Translations under genes and position numbers: made by a program
Part shown: positions 24,040 to 36,240 of the stretch, one piece after another
How positions within the stretch are numbered: position 1 is the first letter of the stretch
Layout: each line of letters starts with the position of its first letter
Notes under the pieces: generated by a model
Told to the model about the DNA's origin: nothing
Databases searched by the model: none
The model's input: the letters and a program-made list of their open reading frames with translations, nothing else
Source: Solanum dulcamara
Lineage: Eukaryota > Streptophyta > Magnoliopsida > Solanales > Solanaceae
Direction of reading: 5' to 3'
Length of the DNA: 64,000 nucleotides
Assembly (NCBI RefSeq): GCF_947179165.1
Contig: NC_077246.1
Location: forward strand, 69,598,421 to 69,662,420

Positions 24040-24235
24040 CGATTTTTTTTAATAACTGTGGTGTATAGGCCGGCTTTCGTGCATTTAGACTAATTTCATG
24101 GGATGCCTAACTCTGTCCACCAAGGTTAGGACACATTCACCTTTGTTTTTTTTTGTCTCTGCTGGAATTTGAACCGGACAATGGTTCTCAACCCACTTTA
24201 TTGACCACTAGATCACATCCTTGGGTACTTTATGC
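24040..24235 (-). mobile_element. Minus-strand SINE in copy C intron 1
   Basis: Same family and position as 15093-15312 in copy B: GGTGTATAGGCCGGCTTTCG, CTAACTCTGTCCACCAAGG and GTCTCTGCTGGAATTTGAAC are visible on the plus strand. Confidence 0.6.
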
Positions 24236-25083
24236 CCTAAATATTACCAATTTAGGTAATCATCAAGAAACTAGTTCAAGTGGAAAACCTACTCTTTCTC
24301 TCCATGCGTTATATTTTGTTTTAGATTTGTCGAAATGGCAAGTAGCTGCTCGAGCTAATTGGATTATAACTACTGATATTCTTTAGAGAAAACAGGTTTT
24401 AGTCTTTCACAGTAGGGTGTGATGTCAAATTGTTTTTAATATAGTTGAGAAGCATTTATCTAGATTGTGTTCTTATCAAGCCTTTAAGCTGATCTTTGGT
24501 TGATATGGTTTTATAGAATGGAGGATATTAAGAGGCATTTTCCTGTCGTTGGGCAAGACAGAGTACAAGGTGATATCAGGGAAATTGCAGTGAGTTTTGA
24601 GGAGAAGATGTATAATGTTGCTACAAGTTGGGTATGCAGTCTAAACTCTCTTCTATTTATTTGAATGATGCAATTTGTTCTCCACTTCATTTGACGTTTC
24701 TATTCATGCTTGTGTAAACTTGCCTCCGTTTTTCCAGTCATCTAGACATGTTGTATGCATTCTAACTTAAATTTATCTAATATTGCAGAATGATTATGTG
24801 AGTAAAATATGCTTTAAGATGCTGACAATGACCAAGGCTTTACATCCCAATACTGCAAGTAGTGGTCAGAATGCCCATGGTCCAGGTGAACAATGAAAGT
24901 TCATGTTTTGTATTTCTCATTTTCACTTGCAACTTCAAATTATGAAATATGATCCTCTCATAATGTTCTTTTTTCAAATTTCCTATGTGGTGTCGCGCAT
25001 AGCAACAGGGAAGCCTATTTTTTTTTTTTTTTGCAAAAGTAGACTTAAAAGGGATTTGTTTGTAAATTAAATCTTGAGCTTAG

Positions 25084-28000
25084 GGGGTGTTTGGATTGGC
25101 TTTTTTTAAGTGTCTCATAAGCTCAAACCTATAAGCCATAAGTTTTTTTTGATAATGGTAACTGTATATTCACACCAAAAAACCCATCAGGTGAAAACTG
25201 ATGGGGTGTGATTTACAATCCCAGGGGGTATCATCAAGACCAAAATCTAGACGTGAGACTTTACAATTGTCCTATGAAATCAACTAAACTATGTATCTCC
25301 CCCACTATATCTTGTTTACACCAAAAATACAAAAGACTAAGGCTCTTCATCTTGATATGCTGGAAGCTGCTGGCTATTCCATCATGACCTCTTTCATTTC
25401 TTTCTCTCCATAATGTCCACCAAATACATGCTGGAATGCTCCTCCACTAGTCTTCTTGTGACCCTCCTCTCCCCACTCCTTCCCACTGTTTCAGCAAGTC
25501 AAAGGAAGTTCTGGGCATTATCCAATTTATGCCTAGTATACAGAAGAACATGTTCCACAGATCTACAGCTGTTCTGCAGTGCAAGAACAAGTGACGACTG
25601 TAATTCAGTGTCCAGTAGCATGATTTCACAGTAAAGCAGCCCTTGTTGTGCAACTTCCAAACTGGCAAATCAGGACCTGCATGTACTCCTGGGAAACCAT
25701 TTAGGACCTGCAGCAGTTCAGCCACTCTGTTTATCTCCCAGTCTTTAAAAGCCCTCCTAAAAATCAAGTTCCACCCTTGAGGACTCCATACTTGTGCCAC
25801 TTTGTCCATCTGTTGCAAGCTCAACATGCACATATCTGGGAAGGTAGTCTTCAGATTTTCTTCCCCAATCCACACTTCGTTCCAGAAACTAGTCTTTTCC
25901 CCATTACCAATTGTGTACTTCAGATTATTACTGAAAGAGAGTCACAATCTTCTAATTGTTTTCCACACAGAACACCCAAATGTACCAGTGACCTCCTCAG
26001 TAGTCCAGCTATTCAGGAGCCCATATTTTTGTGAAATGAATCTCCTCCAAAGAGCCATATCTTCACAACAAAATCTCCACAACCATTTCTTCAGTAAACT
26101 TTCATTATGTGCACCTAGCTTTTCTATGCCTAGACCACCCTGCTCTTTGTTAAGGATCACCATATCCCATTTGACTAGGTTGTACCCCTTCTTCTCTTTG
26201 TTGCCCTGCCATAGGAATACTCTTCTCGCCTTGTTAAGTTTTTTCTCTATGCTGCTTGGGAGAGGGAATAGACTCATCATATAGGTAGGTTGACCATCCA
26301 TGACTGATTTTATAAGTGTTAGTCTGCCACCCAAAGACAAATATTGACTTTTCCATCTTGCTAGTTTTCTCACTTCTCTCCAGAATCACATTCCACACTT
26401 CCAATTCCTTATTCTTTGCTCCGAGAGGTATACCTAGGTATTTAGTAGGTAGGGAAGCCACTTGACACCCTAGGTTCTCTTCTAGGATCTGCATATTAGG
26501 CACTTTGTTGACTGGGTAGAGGCAGCTTTTCTGCCAGTTAACATGGAGCCCTGAAATGCCTTCAAAAATGGTCAGGATAGCTCTCAGATGCCTTATCTGT
26601 GTAACTTCGGCTTCACAAAAGACTAGGGAGTCATCTGCATAAAGCAGATGGGATATCTCCATAGCATTGCCCATATTTCTGTTAGCACAGAAGCCTCTAA
26701 TCCATCTGTTCTCCCTTGCTAGCCTAATCATGAAATTCAGGCCTTCCATTGCTAAGATAAACAAAAAAGGTGACATGGGGTCACCTTGTCTCAAGCCTCT
26801 CTGTGATTGGAAAAAGCCTTCCGGACTGCCATTGTTATGAGTGAAAATTTCACAGTGGAAATACAAAATCCGATCCAGTTAACCCATTTGTTGCCAAACC
26901 CCATATCTCTCAATATTTTGAGAAGGAAAGCCCAATTTACGTGGTCGTAATCCTTCTCAATGTCAAGCTTGCATAACACTCCTTGTAACATCTGCTTCAC
27001 CCTCGAGTCTACCAACTCATTTGCTAGAAGGGTTGCATCCATAATCTGTCTACCTTTCAGGAAAGCCATCTGGTGTTCATCAACTAGAGTCCCCATAACT
27101 GTCTTCATTCTCTCAGTAATGAGCTTGGCTATAATTTTGTAGACTCCACCAATTAGACTTATTGGTCTGAAGTCTTTCAACTCTTTTGCTCCCTGCTTCT
27201 TAGGAATAAGTGCTATAAACGCAGCATTGAAGGAGTTCTCAAAATAGTATTGTCTTCATCAGGTCATCTTTCAAGCTCTCCCAGCATTCCTTGAAGAAAC
27301 GCATTATAAAGCCATCTGGACCCGGAGCTTTGTCACCATCACACTGTTTGATAGTACCCAATACCTCAGCTTCAATGAATGGCCTTTGCAGCCGCTCTTG
27401 ATCTTCCTGGGAGATTCTAGGACAATTAGCAATCTCAAAAGCTGGCCTCCAGCTTTTTGATTCAGAGTATAGACTCTTGTAGAACTCAATCATGCTCACT
27501 TTGATTTGGTATGGGTCTTTGATTTCCTTCCCTCTTATTACTAGTTTGTCAATAGCATTATATCTCTTGTGTGCCGTTGCCATCCTTTGGAAAAAATTTG
27601 TGTTGTCATCACCCTGTTTTAGCCATAGAACTCTAGATTTTTGTCTCCATCTGGCTCCCTCATTTTTTGCCAGGTTTTCGAGCTCAACCAAGACAGTTGC
27701 TCTAACCATCATTTTGTCTTCATTTAGAGCCCTAGTGTCCTGAGCCAAATCAATATCAACCAACTCAGCTAAAAGGTTTCTCTTCTTAGTGTCCAGTTCG
27801 CCACAGGCTAATTTGCTCCATTCTCTGATTTTTTCATTCAGCAACCTTAACTTCTGGCTCAAAACGTAGTCAGGGCATCCTATCACCTCAAATTCATTCC
27901 ACCATTTATGCACTAGTTCTCGGAAACCATCTATCCTGAGCCACCAATTTTCGAACTTGCAGTAGGGTCTCTGTTTCTCCCAGTCACCACATTGCAACAA

Positions 28001-28421
28001 AATAGGACAGTGGTCTGAAGTCACTCTAGGCATAACCATTTGCTTAATGTTTTTGAAGAACTCCTCCCATTCTACAGAGTAGAGGAATCTATCTAATCTA
28101 GCAGCACTGTGGTGATTTGGCCCTCTAAACCAGGTGAAATTTCCCCCACACAGATAAGGATGGATCATGCAATTCCATCTCATGTATCCACTTGGAGAAA
28201 TCAGCCATAACATTAGTGATTCTGCTACAACCTCTCCTTTCTGCCATGGTTCTGACCGTGTTAAAGTCCCCACATGTCACCATTTTTGACTTTTGGCTTT
28301 TTTTGTACTTTTTCAGCCTAATAAAAAGTGCTTAAAAACACTTTTTGTGTTTCCCAAACACTTCCAAAACTAAAAAAGAGCTTAAAAGCCAAATACTTAA
28401 AATAAGCCAATCTAAACACCC
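25084..28421. mobile_element. MITE split by a LINE
   Basis: Left part GGGGTGTTTGGATTGGC (25084-25142) and right part ending GCCAATCTAAACACCC (28286-28421) are the two inverted ends of a single small element. Removing the LINE restores a roughly 195-bp MITE. It sits between exon 3 and the acidic exon of copy C. Confidence 0.75.
25143..28285 (-). mobile_element. 5'-truncated L1-type LINE, ORF2 broken by frameshifts
   Basis: Reading the minus strand from 28285: remains of the endonuclease domain starting at CGDFNTVRTMAERRGC, then after a frameshift GNFTWFRGPN and ARLDRFLYS; a linker with KSRVLWLKQGDDNTNFF; then reverse transcriptase with [53 protein letters not shown] and the catalytic LLYADDSL; then GGRLTLIKSV and a C-terminal zinc-ribbon-like region with an internal deletion (CYWTLNYSRHLFLHC). 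A T8 tract at 25143-25150 is the poly(A) tail on the minus strand. At least four frame breaks exclude activity. The endonuclease N-terminus and ORF1 are missing, as expected for incomplete target-primed insertion. Confidence 0.9.
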
Positions 28422-29270
28422 ACTAAGAGTTTTGTTGGCAGCAAATTTTCCCTTTGAAATCCTCCCTTTTTCCTTGTCATTTTACTCTTTTCTTAAATTC
28501 CTTTTTAAAATTGAAATTTGAACCTAAGAGATGACAATGGAAGCTACTTCCTATGAAACTACTTCTGGGCCGGAGAATAGTGATGAGGAAGCAACAAAAG
28601 AGGACTATGGGGACGTGTCAAAGGAGGATTTTGTAGAGGAGATGGTTGTTAGAAAGGAGCAAAACTATGTTGTTGGAGTTGGACACAAAGAGAATGTCAG
28701 AGTTGGGGAAAATGAGGTAATGCCTTTTATATTTGTTGTTCTGCCTTCCCATTTATTTTCCTTCTTGGAACCTTTTTCTCTATAAAAAATGGAAGAGAAG
28801 AAATAACATTATACCATTGATTTATTTGTTGTTAATGATACAAATTGAATTTTTTCAATTGCTAAGTTGACTAGCTAGCATAAGAACAGAAGGCCACTGA
28901 TTATTTTGTTGTTAGACTTTCCCATTATCAATTTTCTTATTCTTTCTTATGAATTAATCACTAGTCAATGGCTTGAGGATTTATAAGGACTCATTTGTTT
29001 TCATCAAGATTAAGACGTCTGAATGTGAATGCACATTTGAATGATCAAGATATTGTCTTTAGCTCCGAACATTGAATGGTTAAATATGGTGAGGCAAAAG
29101 TTATACAAAATTAAATATGCATGAGCGAGATTAATAGCATTTCTAGATTTATCATTTAATATAATTGCAAAGATTTCATTTGACAACATAAGGACTTTTG
29201 ATAGGTTGGGTTCTAGTTTGGATGGATTGTGTCTGTAACTAAACTTGATGAGTGTTTACAGCATGTTGAG

Positions 29271-30038
29271 GAGAAAAGGCTCAAAATAGTTTATTATCTT
29301 TGTACTAGGCTCAAAATGATCCGATTTCTTTCGTATGGAGCACTAATAGTCCCTATTCTTTGATAAAGTGGTGAATTTTTAGTCCTAACTTTAACACCGT
29401 TAATCTTTTAACAGAGACAAAACCTTCCTGCTGTGGATGAAAGCAAGAACATTGCAAATGTGCCCTGGAATTTTCAGTGAAGCTAGTCCCAATAAATGAG
29501 GTAAAATGTGTAGAATTTTAAGTGAAGTTGTTTTACAAGTACATTTTTCTTCTTGTTCTATCTGTCCTTTTAAATGTCTTCTACTGAAAGAGAGAACAAG
29601 AACTTGGCAACCATGACAAGCTCTTGTCCATGGATTTTAGATACTGGAATAAGTCCTAAGTGTGAGAAATGAAGAGGATGAAATAGTGTAAGCAAGAAAT
29701 AGGTGTCTAAATAGTTATTTTATATACAGTCAGTCAGTCTCTGCTTGCTTGAGTAAATTACATCAAACAAGGAGAATGTCCAGTACTTAAGCCGATTGTA
29801 GTTCTACATGTATATGTTTTGTACAGGTGGTTTGAGTTAAGAGGGAAGAGAAGAATGGAGGTTAGAGATTAGGAGAAACACGTGAGAGGGTTATGACTGT
29901 TAAAAAGTTTCACGATGGTTAGGATTATGGCTGAAAGTCCACTTTACAAAGAATAAGGATTATAAGAGCTCCTGGAAAAGAAATAGGATCATTTTAAGCC
30001 TACTTCCAAAGATAGTGGACTATTTTGAGCCTTTTCTC
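29271..30038. mobile_element. 768-bp MULE-type MITE with 10-bp target duplication
   Basis: Terminal inverted repeats begin GAGAAAAGGCTCAAAATAGT at both ends and stay similar for roughly 130 bp. The identical 10-mer GCATGTTGAG flanks the element at 29261-29270 and 30039-30048. Long TIRs with a 9-11 bp duplication are the mark of Mutator-like elements. It has no transposase and interrupts the coiled-coil exon of copy C. Confidence 0.9.
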
Positions 30039-30617
30039 GCATGTTGAGGAATAGTTGAGGAGAGATTAGAGAAAATTGAGGCTTATTTGAGAAAGATGGA
30101 GACATTGTTGGCTGATATTCACAAAAAATGACTTATTCAGTGAAGATACGGAATGTTGAGGTTTCTAAGGACATTAGACGTCCTGCTAGGTATGTGAATT
30201 CCTTGTGGACAGGTTATCCTAATTTCATACGACAATGGTTTATGTTTGTCAAATGTAGTGATCGAGGACTAGTTTTAGACGAAATTGAATAAGATGCTAA
30301 ATTCAATAAACAAACTTTAAAAATTAATCTGACTGTGCTTCAATAAGCAGTTCTTCATGGATTCTTTATACTTCAAAAGAGAACTTCATTGAACAAACAG
30401 GAGAATCTAAAATATAATCTGACTTTTGACAGAAAAAAATTATTTGTTAAACCTATAAAGTTGCCTTCATTTTCTACACTAGATGAACATTACCAATGTA
30501 TTGTTTTCATGCATCATCACAAAACTTCAATGGTGATAGATGAAGTGTTTAGGAAAGCGACCGGTGGTTTATGTCGTCAACATAAACAAGTACAACAAAC
30601 CACTATTTTTTTCTAGA

Positions 30618-31427
30618 GATAAGTGTCAAAAACACACCTAAACTATCCCTCTTTTTTGATTTTCATACCTAAACTATTGGGAGTGTGAGTTTCATACCTA
30701 AACTATCACTTCTTAGTTTGAGAAACACACCTTTCTCTTTTATTTCACTCTCACCTTGGTGTGTGTGCTACACTCTCTCTTTTATTTTAAAAAAATTGCC
30801 ACATCACACTCCACATAGACAAAATATTCCACCTAGACAAAAATTAAATAAATTCTTAGAATTAGTTAAAATTAAATATTAAAGTATTACTATCCACCCT
30901 CAAAAAAATATAAAATATTTTTATTACCCCATTCCACCACTTTTTCTCACCATACTCCCCCCCCCTCCTCTAAATTTTTTTTTTAAAATTCTTACTTTAT
31001 CTTCCCCCTCTCCCTTCAAATAATAATTTAAATATTATTTAAAAAAAATTCTACCCCGCCACACCTAATTCTCCGCTTTCATTTTTTTTCTTGTTATGTG
31101 TTAGATACATACACATGAGTGAGAAAGTAACTTTTTTTAAAAAATAATTTCATTTTTTTTAAAAAATAATTTCTTTTTTGGGGATAGAAATACTTTCGTT
31201 TTAACTTTTAACTAATATTAATAGTTTATTTAATTTTTATCAATATAAAATATTTTAGCCATGTGACAAAAAAAATTCAAAAAATAGAGAGAGTGTATTA
31301 CACACACCACCGAGGTGTGTTTCTCAAACTGAAAAGTGATAGTTTAGGTATGAAACTCACACTCCCAATAGTTTAGGTATGAAATTCAAAAAAGAAGGAT
31401 AATTTAGGTGTGCTTTTGAAACTTATC
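30618..31427. mobile_element. 810-bp foldback (MULE-like) MITE
   Basis: Arms of more than 115 bp are inverted copies: GATAAGTGTC, ACACACCTAAACTAT, ACCTAAACTATTGGGAGTGT and GTTTGAGAAACACACC at the left recur reversed at the right. A target-site duplication is not clear because both flanks are T-rich. No open frame of note. Confidence 0.8.
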
Positions 31428-31439
31428 TTTTTTTTTATT

Positions 31440-33599
31440 TTATAAAACACAAAAATAAGCAAAGTCACTATTATATTCTTCGTCAACGAATATTCATTAA
31501 GGTGATTAAGTCACATCCACTTTATTTGATTTTCTCCATATAAGGATTATGAACTAGTTTACATAAATTTGTTAATGCTTCAAGCATTTTGAATCCTTTA
31601 AGAATTTTCATATAAATTTTTTCAAGTGACAATATCCAGTATTAAATGTGTGACATCCTCTGATGCTTGGACTGTTGGTCCAATAAGCTTACACTTATCA
31701 AGATGCATGATGCATTCCAGTATTAAATGCGTGACATCCTCTGATGCTTGAACTGTTGGTCCACTAAGCTTACACTAATCAAGATGTATGATGCATCATT
31801 TCACTTGATAAACATTTCTACATCAATATGCCTAAATAGACATAGAATTTAGATTCTGACAAACTTCTACAATATTGCGCTATATTTTATCAAATATATC
31901 GTTGATGAGATATCATTTTGTATCAGTCCACAGTGCGACATAACTTACTGAGATCTCATCACTTCATTATTTACAGGTAGTGAAAGCTCTCATGAAGTTT
32001 CGTAAGTTGTAGGCTCTTCAAAAGCACATCGCGTATGATCATTTTCTTTTTTCCTTTTCTAAGGTTTATTGCAATTGGAACCGACTGGTTAACCATGCTT
32101 CATGCATGCTGTAGACTCTGTCCTTTTGGGATATTGCATTTGCTACTAACATATGAGATTTATTTTGGGTGAGCAAATGCTTCTAGCATTTGACTTGAAT
32201 TTTCCTTTGAATAAGTATCGTGCTGATGATAATTCACAACATATTTCTTAGTTGCTTATTATTTTTCCCGTATGTTAGAAAACCTAACATATATCCCAAT
32301 CTACTTTGGATAATCCATCTTTGTGCATCATGGCATCAAAAGCTAGTAGATGGAAAATATTTGGTTCCTGACCCTGAACCTATTGAGAGGGGGCAAATCA
32401 CTCATAATTTGTTGGTCTGATGTATAGAAGTGTTGTATACAATGTATCATATCATAGACCAACACACAAAGTTTTGTCTTATAAGCAATGGTTCAACTAT
32501 TTATCGGCAGTATTTAATGTCAAACCAACTTGGATATAAATCAATATTATCGAGACGAATCGTCTTGATTGCACAATCTAAAAACTATGCTCTAAACTCG
32601 AGCAAACAATTTTGTGAATGTGAAACTGCATGTTGACAATAAACACATATGTGATCATCTTATAGATGCATCTATTAAGAAAGGTGAATATGTCCATATT
32701 CACCTTTTATATTTTTAGGGATTTAGGGGATTCGGTTCAAATATTAGCTGGTCTAATCAACTTATGATGAGAACAAACAACATAAAAGAATTTTCTAGTT
32801 CTTCAATATATGTTAAATACTTAATATGCACGTCTTTAGGATTTCAAAATCGTTCATGATAACATCTGAATATTTTTTATCAAATCGGTAATTTTATATA
32901 ATTGTCACTTCCTTTAGGAAAACATATAAATTGTTATTTCCTTCAGGAAAATTAATAAAACATGTCGTAGAATCATTCAACAAGATTTATTCCTTCTGCC
33001 TTTAAATGATACTTCAATAAAGTTATTCAAGATGTTTCTATGTACGACAAGTACATATTGTAATGACTTTCATTCCACAAAAATAACATTTATATCCTTT
33101 GTTATTCTATCTCTTCAAGAGACAAGTTGTGGTAATCATCCTTTCTTTCACTTCGGGGAAATGAACCTGATTATTTGAATGTGCTTGAAATACAACATTC
33201 ATCGATAGTTGTATATTAATTATTCATGTCCCGGAATAATAATCAAAAAATGTCTATAAACATGATGTTGATACAATAGAGACTCATAGCCAACGCTGAT
33301 GGCTTAACCCCAATATCTCAAAATAATGTTTAATCTCATAATTAATTTCCATATGATTACTCCATCCTAATCATTTTCATATCATTACTTGTAGACCAAT
33401 ATCAATTGGAAATGCGTAAAAAGTAAGATTGGTAGTACTTAAAGCTTTTCTTTTAAATCTGTTAAGGACCATGATGCTGCTCGTTTGTACTCTCCCACTT
33501 CTAGTTCCTTTAACAAAATTATAATTTTTAAGGTTTTAGCCAATAACTACAAATAAAATTAATTCTCCAATCTTGCAATAATGAGTACTCATAAAAATA
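31440..33599 (-). mobile_element. Degenerate retroelement internal region, probably copia
   Basis: Heavily mutated sequence. A minus-strand reading near 32295-32320 gives IGIYVRF-like residues, close to the LGIYVGF motif after the integrase core of some copia polyproteins. It lies next to the minus-oriented LTR/leader remnant at 33600-34060. No frame of useful length survives. The assignment is tentative. Confidence 0.4.
31636..31797. repeat. 81-bp tandem duplication
   Basis: CCAGTATTAAATG.GTGACAT to AGATG.ATGATGCAT is present twice, 81 bp apart, with few differences. Confidence 0.85.
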
Positions 33600-34060
33600 A
33601 ATTGTTGGGTTATTACAGTTTACTACTTTGAGAGTGAATTTCAAAATATTTCTTCTTAATTGTTCTACCTCTTCTGAAAGTGGGTGGTGATAACTTCACA
33701 AACTACATTCTTTTTTGTTTGTGTGGAAATAATCATCATCATCGTGTAAACATCAATGTGCATAAAAGATAATCAAGCTATGCATGAATCAAAGTATTCA
33801 TAATTTAATTCATCACACTCATCGGTAGATTTCATATAATGAAATCAAGTTATTTGATTCATAATATTTATCCAAGATGGCAGAGTCTCGTGTTGATGAT
33901 GTATTACATAATAGTAAAACAAAAGGGAAGAAAATTATAGAGAAACATAGAGAGAAGGGAAAAAGCTTCTTATTTCTCTTGATGAATAGAATACAATGAA
34001 TGAGAACCCTTTATTTACATGGGAAAACTCACTTGGTCCCAAAGTAACTAATTCTAACTT
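33600..34060 (-). mobile_element. Copia-like LTR/leader remnant, second copy
   Basis: Homologous along its length to 20766-21253: TTGTTGGGTTATTACAG at the left, GATGGCAGAGTCTCGTG and GAAAAAGCTTCTTATTTC towards the right. It directly precedes the six-unit tandem array. Confidence 0.45.
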
Positions 34061-34554
34061 TTCTCAAAGAAACAAAATAGTCATTCACTATAATTCAAAT
34101 ATATTTTTAACGGTATGTATTCAAGTAGTAGGCAACAGTCCTTTAAACTCTTGAGTTGGCCAAACCATTATGTTTTGTTTCTTCTTTTCAGGTGATCCAA
34201 GTATGTTTCTATTAATTTTTCAGCTAACATTTTCAATACATTACATATGATACATACGTTGTAAATATTTATAGAATCATGTAGGGAATGGGATATTGAT
34301 TGTTTGTACATATGATTTTCATGAAAAGGAAGTTAATTTCGGCAAGAAATTTTGTGTGGTTGCACTTGTATTGAAATGCATAATAAATACGTGTTACTTA
34401 TTGGTGTATTTATCTTGTGAGCAGACTGATCGAGAAATAATGGAAAGGAAGAGGGACATACATATGACGTTCTTTTACCTTGAAAAGGCCTACAACAAAG
34501 TCCCGAGAGATATCCTTTAGAGATGCCCCGAGGCTAGAGGTGCCCGGATGGCTT

Positions 34555-34706
34555 GTATGATTTTCAAGAGAAAACAGTTTCTCCTTGTGAGTAGGTTGAA
34601 TCTCATGCTCGTTTAGCCGCAATAAAGGCAAAATTCGTCCCAAACTTAACAAGCATGAGATTCAACTTACTCAGAGGAGAAACTGTTTTTGCTTAAGAAG
34701 CACATA
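34555..34706. repeat. MED15-exon hairpin, unit 1
   Basis: Left arm (antisense MED15 exon 7, CAGTTTCTCCTTGTGAGTAG) pairs with right arm (sense, TTACTCAGAGGAGAAACTG). The stem is about 60 bp with mismatches and the loop about 30 bases. Confidence 0.85.
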
Positions 34707-35321
34707 AAGTTTCTTTCTTAGTGGAAAATGACCACATAAGCCTACTTCTCCATTGCAGGGACAACTTCCTCAGCCTTCCATGCATACAAGTCAGGTATGC
34801 AGTATAAACTTGTTTCGATAATTCAATTGTTTTCCACCTTGTTGAAGTTGTTTTCCTGCTTGTGTTAAAATAATACAAATATATTTTTTACGGTATGTAT
34901 TCAAGTAGTAGGCAACAGCCCATTTTACTCTTGAGTTGGCCAAATCATTATGTTTTGTTTCTTCTTTCCAGGTGATCCAAGTATGTTTCTATTAATTTTT
35001 CAGCTAATATTTTCAATACATTACATATGATACATACGTTGTACATATTTATAGAATCATGTAGGGACTAGGATATTGATTATTTGTACATATGATTTGT
35101 CTTGAAAAGGAAGTTAATTTCGGCAAGAAATTTTGTGTGGTTGCACTTGTATTGAAATGCATAATAAATACGTGTTACTTATTGGTGTATTTATCTTGTG
35201 AGGAGACTGGTGGAGAAATAATGGAAATGAAGAGGGACATACATATGATGTTCTTTTACCTTGAAAAGGCCTATGACAAAGTCATCCCGAGAGATGTCCT
35301 CTAGAGATGCCCGGATGGCTT

Positions 35322-35473
35322 GTATAATTTTCAAGAGAAAACAGTTTCTCCTTGTGAGTAGGTTGAATCTCATGCTCGTTTAGCCTCAATAAAGGCAAAA
35401 TGCGTCCCAAACTTAACAAGCATGAGATTCAACTTACTCAGAGGAGAAACTGTTTTTTCTTAAGAAGCACATA
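35322..35473. repeat. MED15-exon hairpin, unit 2
   Basis: Same inverted pair as unit 1. The loop includes GCCTCAATAAAGGCAAAATG. Confidence 0.85.
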
Positions 35474-36088
35474 AAGTTTCTTTCTTAGTGGAAAATGACT
35501 GCATAAGCCTACTTCTCCATTGCAGGGACAACTTCCTCAGCCTTCCATGCATACAAGTCAGGTATGCAGTATAAACTTGTTTCGATAATTCAATTGTTTT
35601 CCACCTTGTTGAAGTTGTTTTCCTGTTTGTGTTAAAATAATACAAATATATTTTCTATAGTATGTATTCAAGTAGTAGGCAACAGTCCTTTTTACTCTTG
35701 AGTTGGCCAAATCATTATGTTTTGTTTCTTCTTTTCAGGTGATCCAAGTATGTTTCTATTAATTTTTCAGCTAACATTTTCAATACATTAGATATGATAC
35801 ATACGTTGTAAATATTTATAGAATCATGTAGGGAATGGGATATTGATTATTTGTACATATGATTTGTCTTGAAAAGGAAGTTAATTTCGGCAAGAAATTT
35901 TGTGTGGTTGCACTTGTATTGAAATGCATAATAAATATGTGTTACTTATTGGTGTATTTATCTTGTGAGGAGACTGGTGGAGAAATAATGGAAAGGAAGA
36001 GGGACATACATATGATGTTCTTTTACCTTGAAAAGGCCTATGACAAAGTCGTCCCGAGAGATGTCCTCTAGAGATGCCCCGATGGCTT

Positions 36089-36240
36089 GTATGATTTTCA
36101 AGAGAAAACAGTTTTTCCTTGTGAGTAGGTTGAATCTCATGCTCGTTTAGCCGCAATAAAGGCAAAATGCGTCCCAAACTTAACAAACATGAGATTCACC
36201 TTACTCAGAGGAGAAACTGCTTTTGCTTAAGAAGCACATA
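36089..36240. repeat. MED15-exon hairpin, unit 3
   Basis: Same inverted pair; extra changes (GTTTTTCCTT in the left arm, GATTCACCTT and CTGCTTTTG in the right arm) lower the pairing slightly. Confidence 0.85.

Larger units (their letters stand above)
23645..30215 (+). pseudogene. MED15-KIX / acidic / coiled-coil chimera, copy C (5' exons intact)
   Basis: Exon 1 (23645-23781, MDGNNLTAAQAQGGGEGAG and later DSGDWRTGLVLYTRQRIVN), exon 2 (24517-24631, MEDIKRHFPVVGQD and later IAVSFEEKMYNVATSW) and exon 3 (24789-24885, NDYVSKICFKMLTMTKALH) are open and join in frame into a KIX domain. The acidic exon (28529-28716, MTMEATSYETTSGPENSDEE) also joins in frame, across an intron enlarged to 3.6 kb by a LINE inside a MITE. 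The last exon (about 29200-30215, remains of DERL..VEE and later ETLL) is split by a MULE-type MITE and degraded. Without splicing after exon 3 the frame stops at GEQ, giving a KIX-only protein of 119 residues. This is the copy most likely to retain some coding function; that is inference. Confidence 0.75.

Noticed and set aside
25413..26284. Plus-strand open frames of up to 160 codons
   Set aside because: They lie opposite LINE ORF2 on the minus strand, which has clear reverse transcriptase motifs; the plus frames show none.
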